Source: Torreya grandis
Lineage: Eukaryota; Streptophyta; Pinopsida; Cupressales; Taxaceae
Assembly: GCA_037957365.1 (NCBI GenBank)
Contig: JARHVA010003262.1
Location: forward strand, 1,423,501 to 1,487,500
Reading direction: 5' to 3'
DNA length: 64,000 bases
Shown: positions 46,724-58,848 of the stretch, one piece after another
Numbering within the stretch: the first letter of the stretch is position 1
Layout: each line of letters opens with the position of its first letter
Notes under the pieces: model-generated
Told to the model about the DNA's origin: nothing
What the model saw: the letters and a program-made list of their open reading frames with translations, nothing else
The model's database searches: none
Translations under genes and position numbers: made by a program

Positions 46724-49544
46724 TGTTGACAATTTTGGTCTACATACCAAGGTTTTTGGATTGAATAAGTGGACCTAAATGAGACCATGTATAGTTTAAA
46801 TATTTTGTAACACCTTGATCTCACTGAAAGTTTAAGTTGTCAATATCACAAGGAACAAGTCTATAGGTAGTAGAGGCCCTATAGGAGGTCAAGACTACTT
46901 GAAATGAGTATGGGAAAGCAAAGGATCCATCTGGTTATCCATTATTTGTTCATCTTGACATTTGGATCTAGTAGTAAAAAGTCTAAATAGGCAATTTACA
47001 AAGGCCATATCTCACACATGTAGATGAATCAGATAAAATTGGTCATATGGGTTTCTTCCCTTTTGTGCCAAGATCCTATGTGCCAAATATCAAGTCCTCC
47101 ACAAAAGCACATCAAAATATATTCTAATCTAAATTTGTTTTCTCAGTTATTTTTTTCATGTTTTCCACACTTATCCATCTTTAAGAGAGTTCCATCAGAG
47201 CTGAATGAGCATCTTCACAAAGCTATATCTCACATGTATTATAGTAATAAAGGAAAGTAATCATGTGGCTTTTTAAATCTTGATCCTTAGTTGTTATATG
47301 CTGAGTTATAGATCATTTGATAAAATGAAAAGGAAGTTACACACATTCAAGTTGAGCTCCTAGGAATTTTCAGTAGGTTTTCCATACTTAACCAAATAAG
47401 CTAGAACGTCACCAGGATGTCATGGAAACTAGATATGGACCAGTCAACTTGAAAATTTTATATCTTCACTCAGGAGGATTTTGAAACTAGTGGGTCAATT
47501 GGGTTTGTTCCTTTTGACCTCAAGAACATCTCCAATAAATTTGGCCCTTCCATGAATCCTATGTTTCAAGATATAAATTTTCAAATTTGATCAAAAAATG
47601 AGTGACAATCACACGAGAGTCAAAATAAAGACACTATATAAATCCATATGAGATTAAATTTTATGATCTATGAAATTTCAAATACATCTATGTGAATGTA
47701 AAATGACACTAGTGAAAACATCAATTTTAATCAATGCAAGTAACCATTTGGGTTCAAAAGGTCCTTAAAAGGATTAAAGTTGGTCAAGATCTAATGGTCT
47801 GTAGGAGCCCTCATACTGACAATAAGATCTAATAATTTGAGCTGCATTTAACCAAGTCAAAATGTCCCCAGGTTAAATCCTTTAAATATTTGTAAGTTGG
47901 ACATAATCCAATACTGCAGGATAATCAACCCAAGATCTAATGGTACACATTCACTGACAAAAGGATGGGTCCAAGATAAATCAATGATCAACATTCAATC
48001 ATACCAATAATCTAATTGAGCATAATAACTGATAGGTAAGTTGGACCAAAGAGATCTATGGTGCATGTTTAATCACTCATCAAGATTAGATGGTGAGAGT
48101 GAGTCAAATTGGTCAATGAATCCAAAGAGCTAATGAGTCAAGGACAAATGGTGCAAGCATGTTCATTTGGTAGAAAATCAATGGGTGATAAGCATCTATG
48201 GATAGATAAATCAATGGAGTGAGGCAGAGTCAATAAATCAGTGTATCTATGGAGATAATAAACATAAGGATAGTTGAGAATGATTTATATAATCCATGTT
48301 GGCAATTGATAGCCAATAAGCAAGAGTGATCTCAAGACATGTTTGATGAAAGTTTAAGAAGTTTAAATGGATCTAGGAAAATCAAATGTCAAAGAGTTGA
48401 GCTCAGATTTTAACTAGAGTTGAACCAGGGCCATAGTTTAGAGACCAAACAATAACATTAATGCTCCATATAATAGATCTATTGGGTCTAATATAAAAGG
48501 TAAAGATAAACCAATGACCATGAAGCAAAGTTAGGTAGTTTTTAAACTTTCATAGATATTGTGACCATGTGAAAACTAATGGTCCAAGATTGGTTTTCAC
48601 ATATAGTAGACCTATGTCTCACCTATCATCATTTATCATTTTTGTGTGAAACTTTTTAGCTAGTTTCAAGACATGATCCTTATCGACAAATCAAGTGGAA
48701 GTAGCATGGAGTCCAAAGATATTGACTAGATGGATGAATAAGGATAGTGAGCATTCAATTATTTTGCAAGGCCTTTGAAATTGTGCCTTCTTGATAAGAT
48801 CCTAACTCATCTACATCCTTGAATTGGTGTTAATCCATCATAAGTAATTTGTCCTTTTATAATGCATAATTTTATCTCTCTTTCATTTTCTATAAATTTA
48901 GGCTAATAAGCCTTAAAATTTATCCCTCTTTTTTGGTATGACCAAAATCTACCAAAATTTGTACTACAACACCTTTTGATGTAATAAATATTAAACTCCA
49001 TCATTTTCTATGCTAGATTGAAGTGTATTATATGAATTCATGCACTTTCATTAAGTGAATATATGTTCCTCACTTATGTCTAAGTTTTTCTCACCTTCAA
49101 GAAGGGATTACTAGTGGCATAGGTCACTATAAGCATAATCTATAGTTTATTGTCTAGTTTGAAAGTGGATATTTGCCCACTCTTGCTAATCTAGTAACTG
49201 ATTAATGCCTTGTTATAAAATATTTATGTGAGATTGATGTTATTTGGTCTAAAAAGTGTTTCATAGTGTGTTTTATGTGAGTTGGAGTGATCAAATCATT
49301 GGTGCATCACCACCTTTTTAGATGCTTTTATATTTTTTGTCAATTCTCTCTCCTTTTTCCAAGCAAGTGATAGTTTAGGTTTAGTGTAGGTGATAGATCC
49401 AATAAGGAATCTAAAATTCTCCAAAGTTTTGATCTAATTTTAGGATACCCACAACTTAGGATCAGTCCCATGCTGGACTAGATTTGAATAAAAAGATCTA
49501 AACAATACCCTCCTTAGCTAGGGTACAAATCTAGAACCCTAAAA
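46724..49544 (+). repeat. Element B 5' LTR
   Basis: Starts TGTTGACAATTTTGGTC and ends near CTAGAACCCTAAAA. It matches 56007-58843 along its length, for example the GGCCCTATAGGAGGTCAAGA block at about 46878 and 56158. The exact 3' end is uncertain by a few bases because the usual CA is not conserved. Confidence 0.85.
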
Positions 49545-49548
49545 ATTT

Positions 49549-49565
49549 TGGCATGCTTAGTGGGA
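49549..49565 (+). other. Element B primer-binding-site candidate
   Basis: TGGCATGCTTAGTGGGA, four bases after the inferred LTR end, matches the site of element A (TGGCATGCCTAGTGAGA) and continues to a similar CTTTGGTATAA. The tRNA is unassigned. Confidence 0.65.
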
Positions 49566-49779
49566 TGAGAGTTTCTTTGGTATAATTTAAGTTTGAATAT
49601 TTATAATAAAGATTCATATTATTAGGAGAGATATACCATCATCAAAATCTAAAGATCCTTCAAGTTGGATAGCTCATAACATCTTTCAGACAATACTTTC
49701 ATGTGAGCATCAAGTAAAGGTACTTCTTTTGAACATACTGAATTGCCTCCTACTTCTTAAAAAAAATCAATATTCAATA

Positions 49780-50700
49780 GCATAAGGCCGTATATTCTAA
49801 ATAAATATTTATCTTCTATTTAGTCTATTGTTTTAGTCTAATCTATTGTCCCCATAATCCAAATCCCTTATGCCCAAATGGTTATCAAAAATTAAGTGTT
49901 TGTCACATTTAATAGGGTTAGTCCCCTAAATTTAGCCTAGTATGATGAAATTCATGTTCCTAATCTAAAAGGTATTCATTTCTTCTCTAGAGAATGGGAT
50001 AAAACTACTACTATTGAACATATCCAAGATATTTACATTCTATGTTCTATTCATAATGTTACTCAAGATAATGTGGCTATCAGATTAGTTGCTACCTATT
50101 TCAAGGAAAATCATTTAAATGGTATATGAATATTTTTTTGACCTCTATTTCTACTTGGGATGAGTTAGGTGTAAATTTAGTTAAGCGATTTGAAGAAAAT
50201 TATGAACATCTATCTTTGGTTGAACAATTGACTACCATAAAAAGGTATCCCCATGAATTCATGTCTACTTTAACCTCAAATTACAAAAGACATGGATTAG
50301 GATCCCTGCATTGGTTAGACCATCCCTAGAGTATGAATTTTTGTACTTTTTTAAGGCCCTTAATTCTAATATAAGTGTCATGATATAGTCCATGGGTGGG
50401 AATAACTTGCCAAATGCCTATCATATTACTATCAGAGTAGAGAAAAATTTGATTCAAGATGGTAAACTTGCTCTAAGGCCTCTAATTCCCTTTTTTATAA
50501 TTTCAACCTATTCCTCCCCCTCAAGTTCCCCAAATTATATCTATATCCCCTATTCCATCTCAAAAATTCCAAGTTATAGCCCATCCTAATCAATATAGTG
50601 AGATTGGTGACTTGAAAAGCATGTTACAATCTTTTGGAAATGAAATTGTTTCACTCAAGAGACAACATTACCAAGGTATAACTTATCAATAGCAAAACCA
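49780..50700 (+). pseudogene. Element B gag remnant
   Basis: The longest open piece (50126-50329) reads 'ISTWDELGVNLVKRFEENYE' and 'LSLVEQLTTIKRYPHEFMST'. These are the second half of a plant Ty3/gypsy capsid, where S-I-x-x-W-x-E-L-x-x-x-F and the L-x-x-I-x-Q/R-x-P-x-E segments lie. Just upstream, near 50080-50130, a frame gives a F-K-x-x-x-x-K-W-Y block. Gag forms the particle. Start and N-terminus are not defined because of stops; no zinc knuckle is seen. Similar in layout to element A gag. Confidence 0.72.
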
Positions 50701-51539
50701 AAGTACCTATCAATATTTCAATAACCAAAGACTATCTTATCAAGGTTTCAAGGACAATAGGAAAATTTATCAAAATAAAAGAGCTATAACCCAAACAAAG
50801 CTATATGTAACCCTTGATCCCAATGTGCCTTCCAACTCAAAATCTATTGTTCCCAAAATAACTTAATATAAGATCCAAGTTGGTATCCTTCTAATCCAAA
50901 TGACATTCATAATCAATCTTTGGTATCATAATAGATTACCATGCCATAGATGACATAAGAATATTTCCTTCTTGAAGGTGGTCAATATCAAGACATGGAT
51001 ATGAAAATCTAAGGAGAAGCTTAATAATTTATATGGAGACCTAATGCTATCATTGTTAATTGGCATTTGGATGATCACATTATATTCAACCAAGTTGGTG
51101 AAACTAACAACACAAATGGTCAAGTGGTATCTCTGATTAGAATTCAAAGAAGAGCAGTTGAAGAAGCTTAAGATGTGATCAATACTTCTATTTTTCCTAA
51201 TTTTGTTTCAAATAATTTCAAATATAAATTAATTGTTCCTATAGCATAGAAGATCCAGAACATAGAGACAATGAAAGTTCCCCAAATACCCCTAACTAGA
51301 GAATAACTAATGGCTCAAAAGTTGTAGCCAAAGGTTAGTGGAATATATTTTAACATTATTGATAAAATGAAGAAATCAAATGTTATTATTATCATGTGGA
51401 ATTACTTTACCATCCCAAGGCAAAAGGACATGCTAATTCAAGAACTTTTTAATCTCAAGGTATCTAAAGAATTGGATAAGAAATAAGAAGCTATCTTGGC
51501 CAATTCAGACTAGAAAATCAAGAAACTTGATCAATAGAT

Positions 51540-51900
51540 ACATAACATGACAAAGTTGGATAAGTCCAATGTCAACTCAAGCAAGAACCCTCCCTTTTAT
51601 CTCTCTTTGATAGTATGTGACTGTTTAATCCATAATTCTATGATAGATAGTGGAGCTAGTAGCATTGTCATGACCAAACAAATTACATACAAGCTTGGTC
51701 TTGTCTATGATCCAAATACCAAAGGAGTATTAAAATTATATGGCTCACCAAAAAAAATAATAGGCATGATAAAATACCTAAAGATAACATTATATGCTTG
51801 TTCCAATGTTATTATTCAGTAAGATGTAGTTGAAGTGGACCTACCTCCCTATTTTACCATGTATCTGTCAAGAGATTTTACTTAAAAAACTAGAGGATAT
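51540..51900 (+). pseudogene. Element B aspartic protease remnant
   Basis: The 91-codon open frame 51547-51822 holds 'YLSLIVCDCLIHNSMIDSGA', with the D-S-G-A active-site block intact at about residues 38-41, then 'SSIVMTKQITYKLGLVY', 'LYGSPKKIIGMIKYLKITL' and a strand region. This is the best-preserved protease of elements A-C. It would have processed Gag-Pol during particle maturation. The stop just after 51822 and the broken surroundings mean no functional polyprotein. Upstream is a Lys/Asn-rich linker like the one in A. Confidence 0.8.
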
Positions 51901-52219
51901 TTGTCAGTTGATTATACCTATATAATTTTCATAACTAGGTATGGAACTAAGGTGAAAATATGTTTTGAACCTATTACAACATTTCATTTGGAACCATTTA
52001 TGCCAAGCATGGTGAACACTAATTATGTTATCTCAGATAAAGTATTAAAAAATAGTTAGGTTGAATCTGAATCACCTCTAGATGGAGTCCCAAATCTTTT
52101 CCTTGATGAATGGGCATATGATTTACATGATCATGATCCCTATAATTTAATTTAATAAGGAATTGGTTTCTATTGTCTTCATGAAAATGATGCAGTAATT
52201 TCAAAATTGATGAAAGATG

Positions 52220-52650
52220 AGCAGCCTAGTGATGGACTGTGGTAGCTATATTTTGATGGATCCAAGAACAAACATGAAAATAGAGATGAAGTGATGTTAA
52301 TTTCTCCAAATAATTTAATGTATTTCTCTTCTCTCAAGTTTTGGTTTGGCTGTTCTAATAATGTCTCTAAATATAAAGCACTAGTGCATGGTTTGTAATG
52401 GGCAAGAAAGATGAAGGTTAATTCCTTACAAATCTTTAGAGATAGTGAAATAGTAGTTCACCAAATAAGGGGATTTAATATATGAAATAACCCACTACTT
52501 AGGTCTTATAATCATAGAGTATGGGACCTAGTTGAAGGCTTTCAAGCCTTCAATATTCAATTCATATCAAGAAATCAGAACAAGCATGTAGACAAGTTGG
52601 CTACTATTGGATCGCAATTCAATATCCTGAATAATATAAAAAGGGACAAA
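52220..52650 (+). pseudogene. Element B upstream RNase H remnant, between protease and RT
   Basis: Plus strand: 'LYFDGSKNKHENRDEVMLIS' near 52245-52305 (catalytic Asp present), 'NNVSKYKALVHGL' near 52358-52397 (Glu changed to Lys), a 'IFRDSEIVVHQIRG' block near 52430-52470 (D-S-E kept), 'AFNIQFISRNQNKHVDKLAT' near 52545-52605 (final Asp kept). The domain aligns block by block with those of A and C and likewise precedes RT. It is the RVT_3/archaeal-like type by appearance. Stops interrupt it. Confidence 0.78.
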
Positions 52651-52979
52651 GTCCAATCACACATCAAGGTAGTTGTGAGACCTTATGTCATAGAAAACCA
52701 TGGATAGTTAAAATTATTTGAAGATAAAAACTTGTTTATCAGATTCTTACAAGAGGAAGCTAATTTTTCCTCAAGGAACCAAGACAAGCATTTACAATAG
52801 TATGATTATCATAATATGCAATTAAAGACAAACACGCTGCCTAAAGGACAAGTCACCCTAAAAAATGTATTCAATAGAGATGATGAATTAAGAAAATAAA
52901 ATAATTATTTATCAACCAAGGAATAACATTACATAAATGTAGAGATTTCAACTAAAAAAATTTAAATCTAGATAAAGTT

Positions 52980-53860
52980 TGCACATCTTTAGAGAAAGAA
53001 GATTTTATTAGGTTGTGTTCAAATTTTACAGATGACTCTACATGGCAGTATAGCGACCTTAAAGGTTTTGATCCAAGTCTAGCTCAACATATCATTGAGT
53101 TATAAGATGAGACTAGGCTAGTTAGACAAAAGCAAAGGCCAATCAATCTAAATATTGAACCTCTAATGAGAGCTAAACTGTATAAGGTCATTGAGTTAGC
53201 CATAATATTTTTAATTAAGCACTCAACTTGGGTAACAAACCTTGTTCCAGTATGAAAAAAGAATCATGAAATAAGGCTATGTGTCAACTTTCATGACTTT
53301 AACAAGGCCTATCTCAAAGATCACTATCCATTACCATCAATGGAACAAATTTTATAGCTATTTATAGGTTTAGAAAGGTTCTTTGTATTAGATGGTTATA
53401 GTGGATATAACCAAATTTTGGTCAAAGAAGAAGACCAACATAAAATAGCTTTCACTACAAAGTGGGGGATATTTGTATATATAAATATGAATTTTGGTTT
53501 ATCTAATGTTGGAGCCACTTTTTTGAAGGTTATGAACATGGCATTTCAGGGTATCCTCAACAATTTTATTCTTATTCATCTAGATGACATAAAAATATTA
53601 ACTAATAGAAAAAATGAGCATATGATTCATCTCAAATAGGTGTTTGAAAGGTGTAGAGAATTTGGGGTTTCCTTGAACCCAAAATAGTGTGTTTTCTCTA
53701 TTCATGAAGATATGATTCTTGCACATGTCATTTCAAATAAAGTTACAAGCATAGACCCTAATATGATAGAATCAATACTTGAACTCTCGTTTCCTAAGCA
53801 TAAGAAAGCCTTGCAAAGAATTTAGGAAAAATTAACTTCCTGAGGAGATAATTTTAAATT
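52980..53860 (+). pseudogene. Element B reverse transcriptase remnant
   Basis: Plus strand: 'LCVNFHDFNKAYLKDHYPLP' near 53280-53340, 'FFVLDGYSGYNQILVKEEDQ' near 53382-53440, 'KIAFTTKWGIFVYINMNFGL', 'GILNNFILIHLDDIKILTNR' near 53550-53605. The open piece is 53418-53639. The catalytic block reads H-L-D-D, keeping both aspartates. 'FGVSLNP' and the following thumb region extend to about 53860. RT copies the element RNA. The stops before 53400 and after 53639 disable it. It lies between the two RNase H remnants. Confidence 0.88.
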
Positions 53861-54400
53861 TTTCTAGTTTAGTTAGGCCACTTATAGCCATGTTAAACAA
53901 AGATTAGAGTTTTAGTTTGTCTAAAGAAGGAATGAATTTTTTTGAAGAAATCAAGAAATCTATAGCCAATGATCCTACACTCTTAAACCCTAATTTCACA
54001 AAAGATTTCTTCTTATATAGATATGATAAAATTGACACAATATCAGATATTTTCATGTAATATAATAAAGAGACTTTAGAGTAACCAATAGCCTTTTTTA
54101 GTCAAGGCTTAGAAGTATATGAAACAAAGTATTGTTTTGTTGAAAAGTAAGTTCTTTTAGTTATACGGTCTCTTAAAAAATTTAGATACTTGTTGTCCAA
54201 TAATAAGATACATTTGATAATTGCACATCTAAGTGTCAAAGAATTTCTTCTGAACAAAGATGTAAGTGATAAAAGAGCTAGTTGGATAACCAAGGTCATG
54301 GATTATGACATTGAAATCAAAGTCACACATTTGGTTATAGGAAAATGACTTTGTGAATGTCTAGCCCAAGACTTGAAAGAGTCTAATGAATAGGTTATGG
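53861..54400 (+). pseudogene. Element B second (post-RT) RNase H remnant
   Basis: Plus strand: a 'PIAFFSQGLEVYETKYCFVE' stretch near 54085-54145, 'FRYLLSNNKIHLIIAHLSVK' near 54180-54240, 'RASWITKVMDYDIEIKVTHL' near 54275-54335. This is the regular Ty3/gypsy RNase H that follows RT. The first Asp region near 54020 is degraded. It shows that element B, like A, once had two RNase H domains. Confidence 0.75.
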
Positions 54401-54589
54401 TGTCAAATGATCAATAACTTGAAAGTAATCAGGCCTCAACTTTTACCTAGTTCCAAGATATGGTAATATATCTACAAGATGGTATTTATCCTTCTCATCT
54501 CACTCCTTTAAAGAGGAGATATTTCAAATTATAGTCAATTCTTTTTCTCCTTATTAATAATGTATTATTTGAAAAAGATATCAATGGTA

Positions 54590-55670
54590 TACTACTAAGA
54601 TGCATAGAATTAGGTCAAACATAGAATTTAATTGAGATATTCCATGATGGACATGGTGGAATACATTACTGAACCAAGATTATAGCTCACAATATCATGA
54701 GAGGTGGGTATTATTGGCCAAGTTTATTTGGTGATTGCCATGCATGGATTAGGAAATGTAGATAATGTGCTATGTTTGTTGGGAAAGTGAGACTTGAAAC
54801 CTTACCTATCCAACTAATTTTAGTTAATCAACCCTTTGTCTAATGGGGATTGGAATTTATTAGTATTATCAACCCCCAGTCAAGCTCAAGACACAAGTGT
54901 ATCTTGATTTCCATAGATTATTTTACCAAATGGATACAGGTAGTAGAATTAAAATAAGTCAATGAAACCAATGTTTTATAATTATATGAAGGTTTACTCA
55001 TTATATTTGGGTTCCCTTCAACAATAATCTATGATAATTCTATGGATTTTATAGGATCTAAGATCAGTCAATAGGTAGTTCAACATAGTATTTTTCTTAA
55101 TGCCTCATCAAACTATTATCCATAAGGTAATGGTCGTACTGAGTCTATCGACAAAAATTTGTTAAATATAATCAAGAGGACTATAGAATAAAATTATAGA
55201 TCATGACATCTCAAATTGAAGTCAACTTTTTTCACTGATAGGATCACCTATAAAATATTAATTTCCAATTCTTGATACAAACTAATAAAAAGTAAAGAAT
55301 CAAGAATTCTTATCTATCTTGAATTCCTTACTTTAGAATTAATGCATCACTTGAGATTTTAGAGACTAAGTCAACAAAAATAAGATATGTTATGGTCATG
55401 GAGCTAGAGGAGATAAGGCATCAAACCATGTTGGCTATAGAGGCCCATCACGAAATGACAAAGGAACTTCTTCAAGATGTTTCTAAGAAGGAGATTTGGT
55501 CCTCAAGTGGGATGAGGATAGATCCAAGCTAAGAAAACACACAAAATTTGATTATCCCTAGAGTGGACCCTATACAATTTCCAGTTACAAATCCCACAAT
55601 GCTTTCCATCTCATAAGGATGAATGGTGAAGAACTTCCTATTCTAGTCAATGGGATATATCTCAAACACT
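54590..55670 (+). pseudogene. Element B integrase remnant
   Basis: Plus strand: 'IFHDGHGGIHY' near 54640-54670 and 'YYWPSLFGDCHAWIRKCR' near 54710-54765 form the HHCC zinc-binding region. 'GLEFISIINPQSSSRHKCIL' near 54848-54905 and 'ISIDYFTKWIQVVELK' hold the first catalytic acid region, 'YPxGNGRTES' near 55121-55148 the third. Near 55495-55560 a 'VLKWDEDRSKLRKHTKFDYP' block marks the C-terminal domain, ending about 55670. A 300-bp non-coding tail leads to the 3' LTR. Many stops. Confidence 0.85.
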
Positions 55671-56006
55671 ATTAATAAGGAAATATAATTCCCATATACA
55701 TAGTTTTTTTAATTTTTCTCCAAGTGTTTTTTAACACATTAGTTAGTTTCCTTTATGTTTTGTTCTAAATAAGTGCTTCTTTCTTTCACAATCATTCAAT
55801 AGTTTAGTTACCTTTGTTTTTTAGGTTAGTTTCCCTTTAAGTTTTTTTTCTTTCCTTGTTATTGGGATTTTTCTATCTTTATAAGTCAAAAGGTTTTCTT
55901 ATAGTCATGTAATGGTCCATGTATTATCTATGATGATCCAAGAGTTATATATATTGTCTGAGTTCTCAAGCATAGCAGGCATATTGCCCAACCAAGTTAC
56001 CAAATA
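55671..56006 (+). other. Element B 3' untranslated tail before the LTR
   Basis: No gene. The last 40 bases (AGCAGGCATATTGCCC … GTTACCAAATA) resemble the matching stretch of element A just outside its 3' LTR (minus strand, 7180-7225). No classical polypurine tract is seen at the LTR edge in either. Confidence 0.55.
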
Positions 56007-58843
56007 TGTTGACCAATTTTGGTCTACATACCAAGGCTTTTGGATTGAATAAGTGGACCCAAATGATACCATGTAGAGTATAAAGCTTTTGTAACACCTT
56101 GAGCTCACTCAAAGTGTAATTTGTCAATGTCACAAGGAACAAGTCTATAGGTCATAGAGGCCCTATAGGAGGTCAAGACTACTTGAAATGAGTATGGGAA
56201 AGTAAAGGATACATATAGTTCTCCATTATGTGTTCATATTGATATTTGGATCTAGTAGTAGAAATTCTGAATAGGTAATTTGTAAAGTTCATATCTTGCA
56301 CATGTAGATAAATTAGATAAATTAGTCATATGGGTTTCTTCCCTTTTATGCCAAGATCCTATGTACTAAATATTAAGTCCTATAACAAAGCACATCAAAA
56401 TATATTGAGGTTCAAAGTTGCCTCATCAGTCATTTTTTACATGTTTTTCACACTTAACCATCTTTAAGAGAGTTATAGTAAAACCAAATGAGCATCTTCA
56501 AAAATCTATATCTCACACATAAAAGAGTGATAGATAAAAATAATAATGTGTGTTTTTTCATCTTGGTCCTTAAATGCTATACACCAAGTTTTATATCATC
56601 TACTAAAAATTGAAGGAAGTTACACACATGAAAAGTTGGGATCCCAATCATTTTCACTATGTTTTCCAAACTTAGCCAAATAAGCTATAACGTCACTATG
56701 ATGTCATGCAAACTAGATATGGACCGATAAAATTGAACATTTTATATCTTCACTCAAAAGGATTTTGAGACAAAAAATTCATTTGTGTTTGTTCCTTTTG
56801 ACCTCAATAACATCTCCAACAAATTTTGTCCCTCCATGATTCCTACATTTCAAGATATAAATTATCAAAGTTGATTAAATAATGAATGACAATTGCACGA
56901 GAGTCAAAATAAAGACACTATGGAAATCCATATGATATTAAATTTGATTATCTACAAAATGTCAAATATGTTTGTGTGAACATCAAATGATGTTAGAATG
57001 AATTCCAATTTTAATCAAGGAAAGTAACTATTTAGGTTCAAAAGGTCCTTAAAAGGCTTGAAGTTGGTTGAGATCTAATAGTATGTGGGAGCCCTCATAC
57101 TAACACATAAGATCTAATGATCTATGTTGGAGTTAACAAAGTCAAAAGGTTCTTAGGTTAAATCCTTTAAATATCTACAAGTTGGACATAATCCAATGGT
57201 GTGGGATAATCAAGCCAAGATCTAATGGTATGCATTCACTGACAAAAGGATGGGTCTAAGTTAAATCAATGGTCAACATTAAATCATTCAAGTAATTTTA
57301 TGGAGTCAAATAACTGATAAGAAAATGGGACTAGGGAGATATATGGTTCATGTTTAATCACTCATCAATATTGGATGGTGAGCATGAGTCAAACTAGTCA
57401 ACAAATCTAAAGAGCTAATGAGTCAAGGACAAGTGGCACAATCATGTTTAATTGGTAAAAAATCAATGGCTTATGAGCATCCATACATAGATAGATCAAT
57501 GAAGTTAGGTACAGTTAATAAGTTAGCATATCTATGGAGATAATGAACATAAATATAGTTGAGCATAATGTAGATAGTCTGAGTTGGTAATCAACAACCA
57601 ATAAGCAAGAGTGATCTTGAGACATTTTTGATGAAAGTTAAGGAAGTTTAAATAGACCTGGGTAAATAAAATGTCAAATAATCAAGCTTAGATTTGAACC
57701 AAAGTTGAACTAGGTCTATATTTTAGATACCAATAATTATCATTAATGCTCCATATAATAGATCTTTTGGGTCTAATACAAAAGGCAAGGATTAGCCAAT
57801 GACCATGAAGTAAAGTCAGGTAGTTTTTAGACTTTCATAGACATTGTGACTATGTGAAAACCAATGGTCTAAGATTAGTTTTCACATATATTAGACCTAT
57901 GTCTTACCTATCATCATTGATCATTTTTTATAATTCAAGGATAGTTGGCCACCTAATGTAGATGTGGCACTTTTTAGCTAGTTCTAAGACATGATCCTTA
58001 TCAACAGATCAAGTGGAAGAATCATGGAGTCCTAAGATAATGACTAGGTGGATGAATAAGGATAGTGAGCATTCAATTAATTTTCAAGGCCTTTAAAATT
58101 GTGCATTTTTTATAAGATCCTAACTCAGCCACGTCCTTGAATTGGTTCTAATCCATCATAAGAAGTTGGTCCTTTTCTAATGCACAATTCTCTCTCTCAC
58201 TTTTTCTATAAATGTAGGCTTTCAAGCCTTAAAATTTATCCCTCTATCCCTCTTTTTGGTATGACCAGACTCTACCAAAATTTATGCTAAAACACCTTTT
58301 GATGCAATAAAGATTGGATTCCATCATTTTCTAAGCTAGATTGAAGTATGTTTTATGAATTCATGAACTATTGTTAAGTGAATATATGTTCCTTGCTTAT
58401 GTCCAAGTGTTTCTCACCTTCAAAAAGGGATTAATAGTCTCAAAATTCACTATAAGCATAATCTAAAATTTATTCTCTAAATTGAAAGTGTATATTTGCC
58501 CTCTCTTGCTAATCTAGTAACTAATTAATGCCTTGTTCTAAAATATTTATGTGAGATTGATGTTATTTGGTCTGAACAGTGTCTCATAGTGTGTGTTTTG
58601 TGAGTTGGAGTAATCAAATCATTTGTGCATCATTGCTTTTTTACATGATTTTATAAGTATTGTCAATTCTCTCTCCTTTTTCCAAGTAGGTGATAGATCT
58701 ATAAGGAAGCTAACCTTCTCTAGAGGTTTGATATACTTTTAGGATACCCACAGCTTAGGATTAGTCTCATGTTAGACTAGATTTGAGTAGGAAGATCTGA
58801 ACAATCCCCTCATCATCTAGGGTTCAAATCTAGAACCCCAAAG
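56007..58843 (+). repeat. Element B 3' LTR
   Basis: Starts TGTTGACCAATTTTGGTC and ends near CTAGAACCCCAAAG. It carries a short segment near 57933-57975 (GATAGTTGGCCACC region) that is missing from the 5' LTR. Confidence 0.85.
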
Positions 58844-58848
58844 ACACC
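58844..58848. repeat. Target site duplication of element B, right copy (ACACC)
   Basis: One transition away from GCACC at 46719-46723. The downstream sequence continues the frame of element C. Confidence 0.7.

Larger units (their letters stand above)
46724..58843 (+). mobile_element. Element B: plus-strand Ty3/gypsy (Tat/Athila-like) retrotransposon nested in element C
   Basis: LTRs 46724-49544 and 56007-58843 flank a 6.46-kb interior reading gag, protease, RNase H, RT, RNase H, integrase on the plus strand. LTRs are roughly 90% alike where compared. LTR start (TGTTGACCAATTTTGG), primer-site type and domain order match element A, and the LTR 3' regions of A and B are recognisably related. 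The element has a 5-bp target duplication with one mismatch. All genes have multiple stops. Confidence 0.88.
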
